DNA of 64,000 nt from Hordeum vulgare subsp. vulgare (GCF_904849725.1 NC_058524.1:507826263-507890262), one strand, 5' to 3'. Numbered from the stretch's first letter, positions 1-11,779 are shown. A program made the numbers and translations. The notes: a model not told the origin generated them from the letters alone.

Positions 1-2655
1 GTTTGATTGAGGATGCGCCACGAAAGCAAAATCCACTCGGATACCTTGGCTTGCATAGAAACCTTTGAATCTGTCCGAGTCAAAGTTTGTTCCGTTGTCT
101 GTGATTATGCTGTGAGGTACCCCGAATCGGGAGATGATATCCCTGACAAACTTGATGGCTGTTAGGGCGTCGAGCTTCTTGATGGGCTTGGCTTCAATCC
201 ATTTTGTGAACTTGTCGACTGCCACCAACAGATGTGTGTATCCTCCTTGGCCTGTCCTAAATGGACCGACTGTATCTAATCCCCATACGGCAAATGGCCA
301 CACAAGAGGGATTGTCTTCAACGCAGATGTTGGCTTGTGGGACTTGTTGGAGTAGAACTGACAGCCTTCACATCTGTCGACCATATCTTTAGCCATTTCG
401 TTCGCCTATAGCCAGAAGAAACCAGCTCTGAATGCTTTGGCGACAATTGCTCTCGAAGAGGCGTGATGACCGCAGGTTCCCGAGTGAATTTCTTCCAAGA
501 TTAACTGTCCCTCCTCTGGGGAGATGCATCGTTGAAAAACGCCTGAAACGCTTTCCTTGTACAACTGACCATCAATGACAGTGAACGACTTCGACCTACA
601 GACTATCTGTCTGGCTTGGACTTCGTCTTTTGGTAATTCTTGCCTCAGGATATATGCAATGATCGGCACAGTCCAATCGGGGGTGACAGCAAGAATCTCC
701 ATGATCAGATCAACCACAGAAGGTACGTCGACTTCTGTTGGATCTGTCGAGCTCTTTGGTTGTACTGGTTCCTCTGTGAAAGGATCTTCTTTGACTTAAG
801 GAAGGTGGAGGTGCTCGAGGCAGACGTCACTCGGGACTGGTCTCCGAGTGGATCCGAGTTTTGCCAACTCATCAGCTGCTTGGTTCTTCAGTCGCGGAAC
901 ATGGTGGAGTTCTAGACCTTCAAACTTCTTCTCGAGTTTCCTCACTGCATTGCAGTATGTGGTCATGGTGGGGTTCCTGACGTCCCACTCTTTCATTCCT
1001 TGATTAACCACCAAATCCGAATCGCCATAGACTATCAGGCGACGGACGCCGAGTGCGATGGCCATGCGCGGTCCATAAAGGAGAGCTTCATACTCTGCCT
1101 CATTGTTGGAGGAATCAAAGTGTATCTGCAGCACATACTTGAGTTTGTCGCCCTTTGGTGATACGATCACAACGCCAGCGCCGGAGCCATTCAACATCTT
1201 GGACCCATCGAAGAACATTGTCCAATGAGTCGAGTAGATGTGGGTCGGTTGCTGTTGTTCTACCCATTCTGCTATGAAGTCAGCCAGAGCTTGAGACTTT
1301 ATAGCTTTCTTGGCCTCGAACTTGATATCGCAGTACAACATCTCAATTGCCCACTTCGCCACTCGGCCTGATGCGTCCCGATTGTGGAGGATTTCCGACA
1401 ACGGAGCATCAGAAACAACAGACACCGAGTGGTCTTGGAAATAATGGGCCACCTTCTTTGCAGTCATGTAAATCCCGTAGATAAGTTTTTGATAGTGGGG
1501 ATACCTCTGCTTGGAAGGAGTCAGGACTTCGGAGACGTAATACATTGGCCGCTGAACTTTGTATGCTTTGCCTTCTTCTTCTCATTCGACTGTAAGAACA
1601 GTGCTGACGACTTGATTTGTAGCCGCGATATACAGAAGAAGAGGCTCTTTACTGAGCGGAGCAGTAAGAACCGGCTGGGTGGAAAGTAGGACTTTGAGGT
1701 CGTCCAATGCAACTTGGGCTTCATCTGTCCACTCGAAAGTATCTGATTTCTTCATGAGTCGGTACAGAGGAAGTGCTTTCTCGCCGAGTCGACTGATAAA
1801 CCTGCTCAAAGCCGCTAGGCAACCTGTGAGCCGTTGAACATCGTGTGTTCTGACCGGCCTCTCCATTCGGACGATGGTCCCAATCTTTTCGGGGTTGACA
1901 TCGATCCCTCGTTCGGAAACGAAGAAACCGAGTAACTTTCCGCTGGGAACACCGAATGAACACTTGGCGGGATTGAGCTTGATATCGTACCTACGAAGGT
2001 TGGCGAATGTTTCTACCAAGTCGGTCAGCAGGTCGGAACCTTTGCGTGACTTGACTACGATATCATCCATATACGCCTCCACATTCCGACCGATTTGGTC
2101 GAGGAGGCATTTTTGGATCATGCGCATAAAGGTAGCTCCTGCATTCTTCAAACCGAATGGCATAGTGATGTAGCAGAAGCACCCGAATGGGGTGATGAAG
2201 GCTATTTTTAGTTCATCGGGGCCATACAGACGGATCTGATGATAGCCTGAGTAGGCATCATGAAATGACAAACGCTCGCAACCCGGAGTCGAATCGACAA
2301 TTTGATCGATGCGGGGGAGCGGAAAATGGACTTTCGGGCAGACCTTATTGAGATGCTTGAAGTCGATGCACATTCGGAGCGACTTGTCCTTCTTGGGCAC
2401 CATGACAACATTGGTGAGCCACTCGGAGTGGTGAACCTCGCGAATGAAGTTGGCTGCCAACAGCTTGGCCACCTCTTCCCCGATTGCCTTCCTCTTGTGC
2501 GCGGCGGACCGGCGCAGGCGTTCTCGGACAGGCCGAGCGGTAAGATCCACATGCAGTCGGTGCTCAGCCAACTCCCTGGGTACTCCCGGCATGTCAGAGG
2601 GTTTCCATGCGAAGATGTCCCAGTTCTCACGAAGGAATTGGGTGAGCTCGGCTTC
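1..2655 (-). pseudogene. pol of element A: reverse transcriptase, RNase H, partial integrase
   Basis: Continues in the gag-protease frame after an in-frame TAG at 2656-2658. RT lies at about 2592-1700: the FPLPRID and MPFGLKNAG blocks are visible and the catalytic motif is AYMDDIVV. RNase H (about 1500-800) shows FFDGSK, NEAEYEAL and YGDSDLVV, which carry the acidic catalytic residues. Integrase follows with an HHCC zinc-binding stretch (about 480-370), then the catalytic Asp contexts GLDTVGPF and ITDNGTNF; the third acidic residue is off the window. Further in-frame stops are at 1582-1584 (TGA), 796-798 (TAA) and 406-408 (TAG), all in one frame, so no single functional polyprotein can be made. 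It would copy element RNA and integrate the cDNA. Confidence 0.93.
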
Positions 2656-5301
2656 CTATTTAAGATCGAGGGTGGTGGAGATGTTCGTCGGGGCAGCAGT
2701 GTCGTCCGTCGGGTGGATGTTGACCTTCTTCGTCTCTCCCGCCGACTGAAATGCGGACTCCGAAGCTGGCTTCTTCGAACGCATCAAATCAGCGGGGTCG
2801 ACTGTTTTCTTGTACTCGTCAAGCTCGAGGACGGCCATCTGCTGGTCGGCGATTCTTGATCCTTGCTGCAGACACTCTTCGGCTCGCTGTCGATTGCCAG
2901 TGATGGTGATCACACCTTTCGGGCCTGGCATCTTCAGCTTCAGGTATACGTAACATGGACGGGCCATGAAACGCGCATACGTCGGGCGGCCTAGAATTGC
3001 GTGGTAAGCGCTCTGGAAGTCCACCACCTCGAACGTCAGCTTTTCCTTGCGGAAGTTCTTGTCGGAGCCGAAAACGACGTCCAACGCGATCTGGCCGAGT
3101 AACTTGGCCTTTCGTCCAGGGACGACTCCATGGAACTGCATGCTTCTCTCGCTGAGTTTGGACATCGGAATGCCCATCCCCTTGAGAGTGTCGGCGTACA
3201 TGATGTTCAAGCCACTGTCGCCGTCCATGAGGACTTTGCGCAGTCGGACTCCCTCCACCACCGGGTCGACGACCAGAGCCTGTCTCCCTGGGGTGGGTAC
3301 GTGTGCTGGATGATCCGACTGGTCAAAGGTGATCGCAGTCTGAGACCATTTGAGGAACTTGGGGTTGGTAGGGGTGGCCATGTTCACCTCCCTGTTCACC
3401 AGCTTCAGTCGACTCTTGCTCTCAACGTCAGCAAAAATCATCAGTGTTGTATGGACTTGGGGGAACGGATCCTCCTTATCATCCTCATCCTGTTCATTGT
3501 CCTTTTCACTCGGTTGCCCTTCGCCGAACCCCTGAATCAGGAGGCGACACTGTCGAGTGGTATGCTTCGGATATATGGGGTTGCCCTCTTCATCCATCTT
3601 CGTATGAACCGGACATGGCTGGTCCAGGATGGGATTATTGAACTGCTTCTTCTTGGGGGTGAACTGAGCCTTCCCTTTTCCCTTGAACTTGGCATTGGTT
3701 ACGGCTGCAGCTTCTGCCTGCGGAGTGGACGGAGCTTTCTGCTTCTGCTTCCGATTGTTACTCCCATCTCCATCGGCGACTGTTTTGTGCTTGCCGCTTC
3801 GGTTGCGGTCCTCTTCTTCGCCATTTGCATAGCGTGCTGCTATCTCCATCATCTTGCTCATGGAGATGTCACCTGTTCGGCCGAACTTCAGGTACAGATC
3901 CCTGTACCGCACGCCTGCCTTGAAGGCGCAGACTGCTTGATGCTCTGTGACGTTCTCCACCGTGTGGTAGAGGGTTGTCCAACGCTGAATGAAATCATGC
4001 AGGGGCTCATTCTGCTTCTGGACGCAGTGCTGGAGCTCCACGAGGCCAGCAGGGCGCTTGCACGTCCCTTCGAAGGTCCTGATGAACACTCGGGCCAGAT
4101 CTGCCCAGCTGTAGATGCTTGAGGGGGCCAACTGGTTCAGCCACGCTCGCGCCGAGCCGTCGAGCATCAGAGGGAGGTGCTTCATGGCGACATGGTCGTC
4201 TCCTCCTCCGATCTGGACTGCCACTCGGTAATCATCCAGCCACGTTTCTGGCTTGGACTCTCCTGTAAACTTGCTAATTCCCGTCGCCAATCGGAAGTTG
4301 GGAGGGATGACAGCCGAATGGATGGCTCGACTGAAACACTCGGGACCAGAAATGATGGTCCTGCTTCCACTCGGATGGTCAATATCGTAACCATCGCGGT
4401 GGGCTCGGCCCCTCGCGTCAGGCCTTGGGTCGTAAGCGTCACCGACTGAACGCCGATCATCATGATGTCGGGGCCCGTAGGGCCCACCCCGTGGAGGGAT
4501 GCGTGAACGACGACGATCTTCGGGATTTATGGAACGGCTGCCTCCCCTGTGTCAGTCATGAGAACCAGGGCTGTGAACTGACAGATGCGTATTCGCATGA
4601 ACAGAACTATTGTGGATCCTGTTGTGCGACTGGGAGACAGCCGAATTTTGCTGCTGCGCCATGTGCAACAGGGCACGGATTTGCTCGATCCCCCTGCCAG
4701 CCTCTGAATCAGTCGGCTGAAGGGAATCGGCTATCTTGTCAGCCGCAGCCAAGTTGAGGAGGGGTGTGCGGAACAACTCCACGTTGCTCTGCCGAGTGTG
4801 CCGACTGGCAGAACGGCGAGGTGGACGACGCGCGCCGGACGTTTCGCCGATCTCGTGCTCGTTCCGGCCAGCTTGACGGGGATCTTCATGGGAGTTGGCC
4901 ATGTGTACTTCTGCTGCAGGCCCGCGACCCGCGTACTCGAAAGGAAACTCAGTCGGAACCGAGTCCGAGCGCTGGGACGGCGGGGCAACCACAACCGACT
5001 CTAGAACCGCCACTTGTGAAGACGCGTTCTGGCGCGCCTGGGCGTGTTGCACCCAACGCTGGAGCCGTGGACGGCGGGACCGCTTGTTGCGGCGCGTGAC
5101 GGCGGTGTAGGTCGACACCGGAGCCGACTGCTGGAGAAGAAGAATGCCGCGGGCGCCGGCATGGAAGTGCGTAGCCCCGCGGCGGGGAAGCGCCTTGACA
5201 TCGAGAGGGGCGTCCCGAAGCCATGCCGAATCATCGACGATGAAGGAGAGAGCGCCGAAGAAGATCTCATGACCCATGCTCGAATCTCTACCGGACGACA
5301 T
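2656..5301 (-). pseudogene. gag-protease of element A
   Basis: The likely start is the ATG at 5301-5299, about 70 bases inside the LTR, opening with MSSGRDSS. The N-terminal third is low-complexity. The retrotransposon gag domain (capsid-like) occupies about 4260-3800, with the block WLNQLAPSS and a spacing typical of plant gypsy gag. A Cys/His cluster (CPVH ... HTTRQC, about 3620-3550) is a possible nucleic-acid-binding knuckle. Retropepsin follows near 3240-2960: the active-site loop reads MDGDSG where most relatives have DGGSG, and a later AILGRPT block closes the fold. An in-frame TGA at 4552-4554 splits gag, and a TAG at 2656-2658 separates protease from RT. The frame is otherwise continuous for 880 codons. 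Confidence 0.9.
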
Positions 5302-5350
5302 GACGAAATGATGTAGTCGCAAACTCGCCGAAAGTCGCTTAGACGCCTGC

Positions 5351-5368
5351 CCCACGGTGGGCGCCAAC
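5351..5368 (-). other. Primer-binding site of element A
   Basis: On the minus strand the bases directly after the LTR end (TACCCACGACA) read TTGGCGCCCACCGTGGGG, in the expected place for a tRNA primer site. The TGGCGCC core is common to gypsy elements. I could not assign the tRNA. Confidence 0.8.
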
Positions 5369-5924
5369 TGTCGTGGGTATAAGTCTGACAGTAGATATGT
5401 AGGGTACGAAAGGATGAGTAGAGCCTTAGCTACGGCGAGGTTGTATGAGTTCAAGCCCCTCTGCGGTGGAGGTAATTGCCCTACATCTCAGTGCTCTGGG
5501 AGCTTGTTATCAAGTGGAATATGGAATACAATGAGTTGCTAACCCCTGCACCAGTGGGGAGGGTAGCTTATATAGAGTGTGTTGCCCTCCACAACGGTTC
5601 GGTGCACATGGGTGGAGTAGTGGCGAATAAATGCCTACGTTACAGGTAACGTACGTCTTAAATGCTAATAAAGGCACATGGAAACGTACGACCGTTTCCC
5701 TCCAACGGGGTTACGATGCACAGAGTGGAATCCAGTCGGTTAGTTTGATAAACTCCGAATGCTAATCTCCAACTGGATGGTCGAGGATCTGTTACCGACT
5801 GGATGAAGGGAACTCCTTAGTTCAGTCGAAACTGACTAAGGGCCTTGTCCCTTATGAGGGGTAGTCCTTTGGTTGGACCTACAGGGCAGGCCTATGACCC
5901 TACCCTAGGACTATAACCCCATCA
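5369..5924 (-). repeat. 5' LTR of element A
   Basis: A 556-bp LTR bounded by TG at 5369 and CA at 5924 in plus orientation; on the element strand it starts TGATGGGG and ends with CA next to the primer site. It contains a TATA box on the element strand. The partner LTR is outside the window, so the age cannot be estimated. Confidence 0.85.
5567..5574 (-). promoter_or_regulatory. TATA box in LTR of element A
   Basis: The minus strand reads CTCTATATAAGC inside the LTR, about 200 bp before the LTR/primer-site junction, the usual spacing for the U3/R promoter of a plant LTR. Confidence 0.6.
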
Positions 5925-8900
5925 GTTGGCGGGCTGACCTTCTTGTTCTTACTGTCATAAGCAGCCTGATACTTTGATAAATCCAGACTTGCTGCGAGTT
6001 GGGTAGCCACTAGCCGAGAGTCCTTGACAACACGTTGATAGTCCTCTTCGACGAATCCTGACCCGTCATCTTTGAGTTGAGGAAAGCCCACCGCTACCTC
6101 TTCCGGGTTGATCTCTGGAGCATATGCCAAGCAGCGACTCAAGGCGGTCAGTACCCCCTTTCGGGCGGCTGACCGAGTAAACTCGCCAATCTGAGGGGGA
6201 AGCGTAGATAGGCAGCCGAGCATCTTCTTTATGGAAGTTATGGGATCTTTGGCACCCATCACAGCTTTAACACTTGGAACACTGCCGGTGTACAGCTGCT
6301 CTGTCAGCGTGTAAATCGCCTTCAGCATTAGCACGCAATCATCCTGAAGGTTGGCGGCTCTCGGACCTGTGTAAGGGGTCATGATGATCAGCGACTTACA
6401 AATAAGAGTTATTGATATAAAATAAAAAGGGATCAAACGTCTGAGTAAGTTTACCAAAGACGGCTTGCGTCATGTTTGAGATATGACGCTTCAAGCCGGA
6501 CAGTTCTTGTTGCACAGTGGCCAGCCTGGCTTCAGCCTTCTCTGCTCTTTTCGTTGCAGCATCTTGGTCAGCTTGAGCTCTTTTCAAATCAGCTTTGAGT
6601 TTTTCCAGCTCAGCCATGACCAATTGATGTTTCTCCTCCGACTTAGCTCGGGCATCTTGCTGACCAGATAAGTTTTTCTTTAAATCGCTAAGTGCCGATT
6701 CAGTCTGAGCAAGAGTTTCCTGTTGAAAGTACAAAATAAGGGGCAAGTCTCAGAACTATTGCAAGCAATATCCCTGACACTTGGGGCTAATGTATAATTT
6801 TTTCTTTTCAGATGAAATTATACAATATCAAGACCCGGCTCATCTTTTTTTCGATGACCCGGCCCTTGGGGGTTACTGGTCGAAAGTTTTTTCTACATTT
6901 ATTAAGACCCGGCTCATCTTTTTACTGATGACCGGCCCTTGGGGGTTACTCGTCGAAAGTTTTTTCTAAATTTATCAAAGACCCGGCTCATCTTTTTACT
7001 GATGACCCGGCCCTTGGGGGTTACTGGTCGAATGTTTTTTATACATTTATTAAGACCCGGCTCATCTTTTTACTGATGACCTGGCCCTTGGGGGTTACTG
7101 GTCGAAAGTTTTTTCTAAATTTATCAAAGACCCGGCTCATCTTTTTACTGATGACCCGGCCCTTGGGGGTTAATGGGAGTAATACAATATAACAAAACTT
7201 ACCTCATGTTTGTTTTTTAACATCTGCAGCAGGCTTTTCTCCATCTCATAACTCGCCTTCAGGCGACTTGCAAAACCAGAGCAGAGTTCCTTGAACTCCA
7301 AATTTTCATATTCAGAAAGCTTAGCCTTGGAGAGTCCAGACTCAGGAATGGTTTGAGAGGAGGATGCCACATGCCTTGACAAAACCTTTGCCGCCGGTTT
7401 GGAGAAGCCGATACCAGTAATAACTACAGCATCCGGGTCTTCTGCTGTCATCAATGGATTTGGCGGCTTAGGGGCATCCATTGTTTCCTTGGGCGATTTT
7501 GGAAGATCCATTTGATTTTCGGGCTCGCCTTGATCCGGGTTATCCTAGTTCGGCACTGACTCTTTGATGGGCTCTGAAATTGTGACAGGAGTTGGTCCGC
7601 TGGTTTTCCTTTTCTTGGCATGTGCCCTAAAATAAGGGAGAAGCGCATTAAGGAACTGAAAGTTTATTACCCTCAGATTCAAAGTAAGATTATCAAAAGA
7701 CCTACCCAGGGACTCGAATCATTGGCGGAAGTGTCGACATCACTGAGTCGCTAGATGTAGGAGGAGAGTTCTGCAAGAATTATACGTCAAAAATATAGGC
7801 GGGTTACAGACGTGATCCAAAGAAACATGAAGAATTGTTATTCATGAGTACCTCATTTGGTTTCCTCTTGTTCGTTGCTGGTAAGCCGGACACCAGATCA
7901 CCGGAATGACTTCGGGTCTTCCGATTTGAAGTATGTTGTGCTTTCTTCAGTAGGAAATTTGGGTCCAAACAAGCATTTGGGTGTGAGAAGGGAACTTTCT
8001 CACAAATTCGCCTGGCCGGCTTAGGTGGAGAAGGAGATGAATCGGAGGAAACAGAAATTACCTCAACAGAGTCCTCCTGACTTTCGTTGTCTTCATTCTA
8101 TTCAAGAGAGGCAGAGATATAAATACAAAGTTAACAGTAGTGGATGGCGAGTGAAAAGAGGATAGGTTTTTACCTCCGAAAGTGCATCGCCAACTTGAGA
8201 CTCATCGACTTCGGATGGCTCAGCCGCAGCAGCTTTGCCCTTGCCCTTGGTTTTCTTTGGGGGCGGCCTAGTGTTTTTCATGGCTGGCTTTTTGGGTTTC
8301 TTGGACCAAAATTTATCGCCTTTCTGAAACAGCATATGTTACAAAAACCGTAATACAAGTGAAACATAAGAAGTAAAGACAAAAGGCGGGTTAGATTTGC
8401 TCACCTTGGGCGCCGGATTAATTTTGCAGAAAGGCTTGAGGCCGATTTGGCCGCATTTTCTCGCAGGCTCGCCGGTCAGCTTCTTGATGATGGTGACAAT
8501 ATCCTTTTCTGTTAAAGCCGTATGGAAATAACATTGAAGATGATCTAAGGTGCCATCAAATTCGCACATTAGCCCGTCCCGGCGACTCAGAGGGGGGATG
8601 CGCCATTCGACCCAGCAGCGGATCAGGTCAACCCCAGTAAGGCCGTTGTTTGTCAAAGATCTTAACTCGGGCAATACTGGGATGAATTCTGATTCCTCCT
8701 CCTCGGTGAGCTTGTCTGGAAGCTTGAAGTTCGTTGGAAGGCGATCTTTCCTGTAGCCCAGAAGCTTGTTTTCGCCTGCAGGTGAGGTCTCTTGACAATA
8801 GAACCAAGACTCGCCCCAACCTTTGGGATGGCTGGGCATGGCGAGTGAGGGAAACGGGCTATCCCTACGGCGCTGGACATTGACACCGCCGAGTTCCAGG

Positions 8901-9290
8901 CTGGGGCCATTGTGAAATTCCGTTTGGCGATTCAGATGGAAAAAGTGCCAGAATAAGGGGACAGAGGGTTCAATCCACAGATAAGCCTCACAGAACACTT
9001 GAAATTGGCATAGGTTACTTATCGAGTTAGGTCCCAGATCCTGGAGGCGGACGTTCATGAAAGCCATGGCGTCTCTAAGAAAATTCGATCCGGGCGGCTT
9101 AAAACCTCGCTCCAGGTGTTCAACAAAAACGACTATCTCCCCTTCTTTGGGGTTGGGGAGATCCTCTCCGAACCCGGTACGCCAGCCGATAGCATTTTGA
9201 GGGTCCAAGTTGCCCGTTTTCACGTAGTCTGCTAGTATGGTGTCGTTGACTTTGGTCGGAAGCCAGTCACTTTTGAAGACGGTGCCCATG
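5925..9290 (-). pseudogene. Spliced antisense ORF with gypsy-type transposon domain and coiled coil
   Basis: At least six minus-strand exons can be joined by GT-AG sites that keep one frame: about 9290-8405, 8323-8174, 8097-7852, 7770-7706, 7626-7203, 6719-6455, then 6366 leftward. The first long exon (from about MGTVFKSDW) has the conserved blocks FKPPGS, NSISNLCQFQVFCE and HPKGWGESWFYC of the plant 'putative gypsy type transposon' family (Transposase_28, PF04195, named from memory). The next exons are Lys- and Ser-rich, and 6719-6455 encodes an alanine-rich coiled coil with Leu heptads. An in-frame TAG lies at 7545-7547. The last exon is interrupted at 5925 by element A. An upstream leader exon probably ends near 9834. 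Function is unknown; such proteins are carried by retroelements and are not transposases in any demonstrated sense. Confidence 0.75.
6832..7174. repeat. 74-bp minisatellite (4.6 copies) in an intron of the antisense gene
   Basis: Units start with GACCCGGCTCATC at 6832, 6906, 6980, 7054 and 7129 (spacing 74, 74, 74, 75), the last one partial. Two unit types alternate, one ending near ACATTTATTAA and the other near AAATTTATCAAA, giving an ABAB pattern and an underlying 148-bp dimer. The array lies wholly in the intron between the exons at 7203 and 6719. Confidence 0.95.
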
Positions 9291-10176
9291 CTACAAAGAA
9301 GTAAAGTATGGATGAATTTACACGCCTCGAACATCTACTGTAAGGGGTGAAATAAGCTCATTTAACTCGCCAAGTGATTTGTCCACTGTCTGAGGGAAAA
9401 AACTTGACCCGTCATATTAAGAGCCGAGTTGGGTTGATATGGCGACTTACGAAGTTTGGCTGTTCGCGAGAGCTGCGTTCTAAAGATGATGGAGACGTTC
9501 ATTCAAAACATCAAAGTGTGAAGACTACAAACAGCTTTTTGCAAACAGTAGGTAAATATGGATCTACCGGACATATGGAAAAAACATGAGAAAAGTGGCT
9601 GGATGCAGCAATTTATTACCAGGGCAAGGTGATGCTCTTCGCTTGATGAAAACATTACTCTAGATTCGCAAGTAAGAACGGATAAATGGAGGTATTCAAA
9701 GCATTGGCTATCTCGTCGACATTTGTGCTAATCAGTTCAGGACGGGCAACAAATGCTTGCGAAGAACATCAAGAACATGGCAGTGCTGGAGCTTCGAACG
9801 GAAATTAGATCTGTTCTTAAATGGGCAGTGGCCTAACCTGATGCTTTCGGTCGGAAAAGGTCGACAGTGACGGAGGCTGTTGGAGGAGCATGGAGGTCCC
9901 GTCGAGCGAAGAGATCTTTGACGGCGGCGGAGTTCTTGGCCAGCGATGAGACGGTTGACGATGATGCGGTGGTCAATGGCGGCGGACGAACCGGCCGCGG
10001 TGCGAAGCTTGACGACGACGAAGATCTATGGGCGGCGCCGAAGCCTCTCGGGCGAAGACGGAAAGTGCGGTCAGCGGCGGAGCCCTCGGGAGGCGATGAG
10101 ACTTCCTCGCTGTGATAATGGGGAGGAGATTGACGAGACTGGTAGGTGGGAAGCGCCAGTCCTGTCCCCCCCCCAT

Positions 10177-10184
10177 CTATTTAA
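10177..10184 (-). promoter_or_regulatory. Candidate TATA box for the antisense gene of element F
   Basis: The minus strand reads CTGTTAAATAGATG. Downstream on the minus strand is a GC-rich stretch (10150-9840) like a plant leader or first exon, ending in a plausible donor CATCAG/GTTAGG near 9834. A short ORF starting at an ATG just upstream of that donor may be the true N-terminus. The assignment rests on position and composition only. Confidence 0.35.
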
Positions 10185-10486
10185 CAGGGCGGGCGCTGGA
10201 ATCGAGGCGCCGTGAGCGGGAACCGTCGGGGAATAAAAGATTCGCCATAATAGCGTTCCGAAGATTTTGGGATAACGATGCACCAGGATCCGTTGGGATT
10301 ATGTCAGTTTTCCCGGAAATCGAGGGATAAGAGGATGCCAACGAGAAATGGTTTGGCGACTTAAAGATTTTCAGTGCCAGATGGCGGGTTACAATTTTTG
10401 ACGTATGGAGAAAAATGAGGAATGAATCGCCTTTAACTGAGCAGAAGTATTGGCGTGAAAAGAGTTCAAGTCAATCTGGGGCCTAA

Positions 10487-10963
10487 TGTTGGGGATATTA
10501 CCTGTTAATAACCCGCCCTAGTTGGGCCGGGTCACCAATCAGGCGATTCACCTAAACAGTGATTTGGGCCTTGGCCTGGCCGGATCAAGGTCGTATGGCG
10601 GTTTATGATTTCTGGAAGGTCTCCAAGTTTTGAAAGACGGCGACTTACAGACCACAGGGGTCACGATTTGTAGGAAGGAAAGTATCCTTGTAAACCCTAA
10701 GGGTTCGACCTGTATATAAAGGCGAGTCCCAGGGAAGGAGAGGGCAGGTTAGAAATCATCAAGTGCTGGGTCTGGCGAGTTACGCCCTCCTTGTAATCGA
10801 AACCACATCAATACAAACCAAAGCAGGACGTAGGCCTTTACCTCCTCACGAGGGGCCGAACCTGGGTAAATCGCCGTGTCTCTCCCGCTTAACCCCTTTC
10901 AGTCGCCACCAAGGTGCGATGGCTCCAGTACTAAGTCCTTTCACGAGGACATCTTCCGTAACA
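10487..10963 (+). repeat. 3' LTR of element F
   Basis: A 477-bp LTR starting TGTTGGGGATATTA and ending TTCCGTAACA. It is preceded by a short purine-leaning stretch (CTGGGGCC) that may be the polypurine tract. The 5' LTR is not in the window and the target-site duplication cannot be checked. Confidence 0.75.
10713..10720 (+). promoter_or_regulatory. TATA box in LTR of element F
   Basis: TGTATATAAAGG on the plus strand in the second half of the LTR. It sets the element orientation as plus. Confidence 0.65.
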
Positions 10964-11238
10964 AAACCACGACACCACAAGTTGGAGACCGTTGGATCTC
11001 TTTGCTTCATCATGAAGACTTATGTGTTTTTTCTATTTTATAACATTTTACCTAGGAGAAGGGACTAGGTCCTATGAGATAGAAGTTTTTCTGATTAACT
11101 TGCCATGATTGATTATGATGATGATGATGATTATCATGTTTTTTTGTTTTATGACATTTTAACTTGATATGATTAAGATAATGATGAGTTGTTGGATGAT
11201 TAAGAGGATGATAAGTTATATGACATATATTAGATTAA
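10964..11238. other. Unrecognised AT-rich flank with a GAT-rich run
   Basis: No convincing ORF. Contains short GATGATGAT simple-sequence runs (11115-11135). The first bases (AAAAC) would be the target-site copy of element F if it is intact. Confidence 0.5.
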
Positions 11239-11454
11239 GGTTGTGTTTGGTTGAGCTGCAGATTCTAAAAAAACTGTTGTGGAAAAGCTGTTGTGGAGAA
11301 GCTGGAAGCTGAAAAATTGGGGTACCCCCAGCTTTGAAATTTACACTAGGAAGAAACTACAGATTCCCAAAAGTTGCTTTGAACATTTACCCGTTTGGTT
11401 AGTTTTTAGCTTTTCAAAGTAGAAGTTGGTAAAAAAGCTGAACCAAACACACCC
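11239..11454. mobile_element. Tourist-like MITE (PIF/Harbinger type), copy 1
   Basis: A 216-bp non-coding element with terminal inverted repeats GGTTGTGTTTGGTT / AACCAAACACACCC, flanked on both sides by the 3-bp duplication TAA (11236-11238, 11455-11457), as expected for PIF/Harbinger insertions. A second copy in opposite orientation lies at 16363-16592. Confidence 0.9.
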
Positions 11455-11639
11455 TAAAGTGGATGGATGCAAGTGATCAAGTTAAATTATGCAACAACAT
11501 ATATTCCTCTAATTCAACTTGGCCACTTGCACCCATCTACTTAAATCTAAATGTTCTTTCATCCACAATTTTTATTGATATTATATGTTAATATGTATAA
11601 CATCGTGTGAAAATACAATATAAATATAAAAAGAAATAC

Positions 11640-11779
11640 ATATGGTTAGTAATGGCACGGGCTAGAAAACATGCAGTACCAGTAGCGTTGGACAACCGGC
11701 GCTATTGCTAACAGTTACTTATAGCGTCGTAGTAGTAGCACAGCCACCCGCGTTACAGCTAGGGTTTTTCCTAGTAGTG
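11640..11779 (-). mobile_element. CACTA transposon terminus (one end only)
   Basis: The minus strand from 11779 begins CACTACTAGGAAAAACCC, a CACTA-superfamily terminal repeat, followed by short GC-rich subterminal motifs around TATAGCG and GGCGCTATTGC. No matching second end is seen nearby, so it is a fragment. Confidence 0.7.

Larger units (their letters stand above)
1..5924 (-). mobile_element. Ty3/gypsy LTR retrotransposon A (5' LTR, gag, partial pol), cut by window start
   Basis: A minus-strand LTR retrotransposon. Reading leftward from 5924 come a 5' LTR (5924-5369), a primer-binding site, gag, retropepsin, reverse transcriptase, RNase H and the beginning of an integrase that leaves the window. 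The order PR-RT-RH-INT is diagnostic of Ty3/gypsy. The 3' LTR and the second target-site copy lie outside. The element is inserted in the last visible exon of the antisense gene of element F: that coding sequence stops being meaningful exactly at the LTR edge (5924/5925). No frameshift is seen across about 5.3 kb of coding sequence, only stop codons, so decay is recent or mostly by point mutation. Confidence 0.93.
5925..10963 (+). mobile_element. 3' part of plus-strand gypsy element F (Tat-like) with antisense gene and 3' LTR
   Basis: The right boundary is an LTR at 10487-10963 whose TATA box points rightward, so the element is on the plus strand and this is its 3' LTR. The preceding 4.5 kb contain no pol but a multi-exon gene on the opposite strand. 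An antisense extra ORF between pol and the 3' LTR is a known trait of some Tat-lineage gypsy elements (for example gene23 of Grande). The left part of F lies beyond element A, outside the window. Assignment to Tat is inferred from this architecture, not from a polymerase sequence. Confidence 0.65.

Noticed and set aside
3130..4122. 330-codon plus-strand ORF
   Set aside because: Opposite strand of the gag-protease of element A; no domain seen and explained by codon bias of the real frame.
6832..7174. Possible centromeric or knob satellite
   Set aside because: Only 4.6 units of 74 bp confined to one intron; too small and not near a known plant satellite length.
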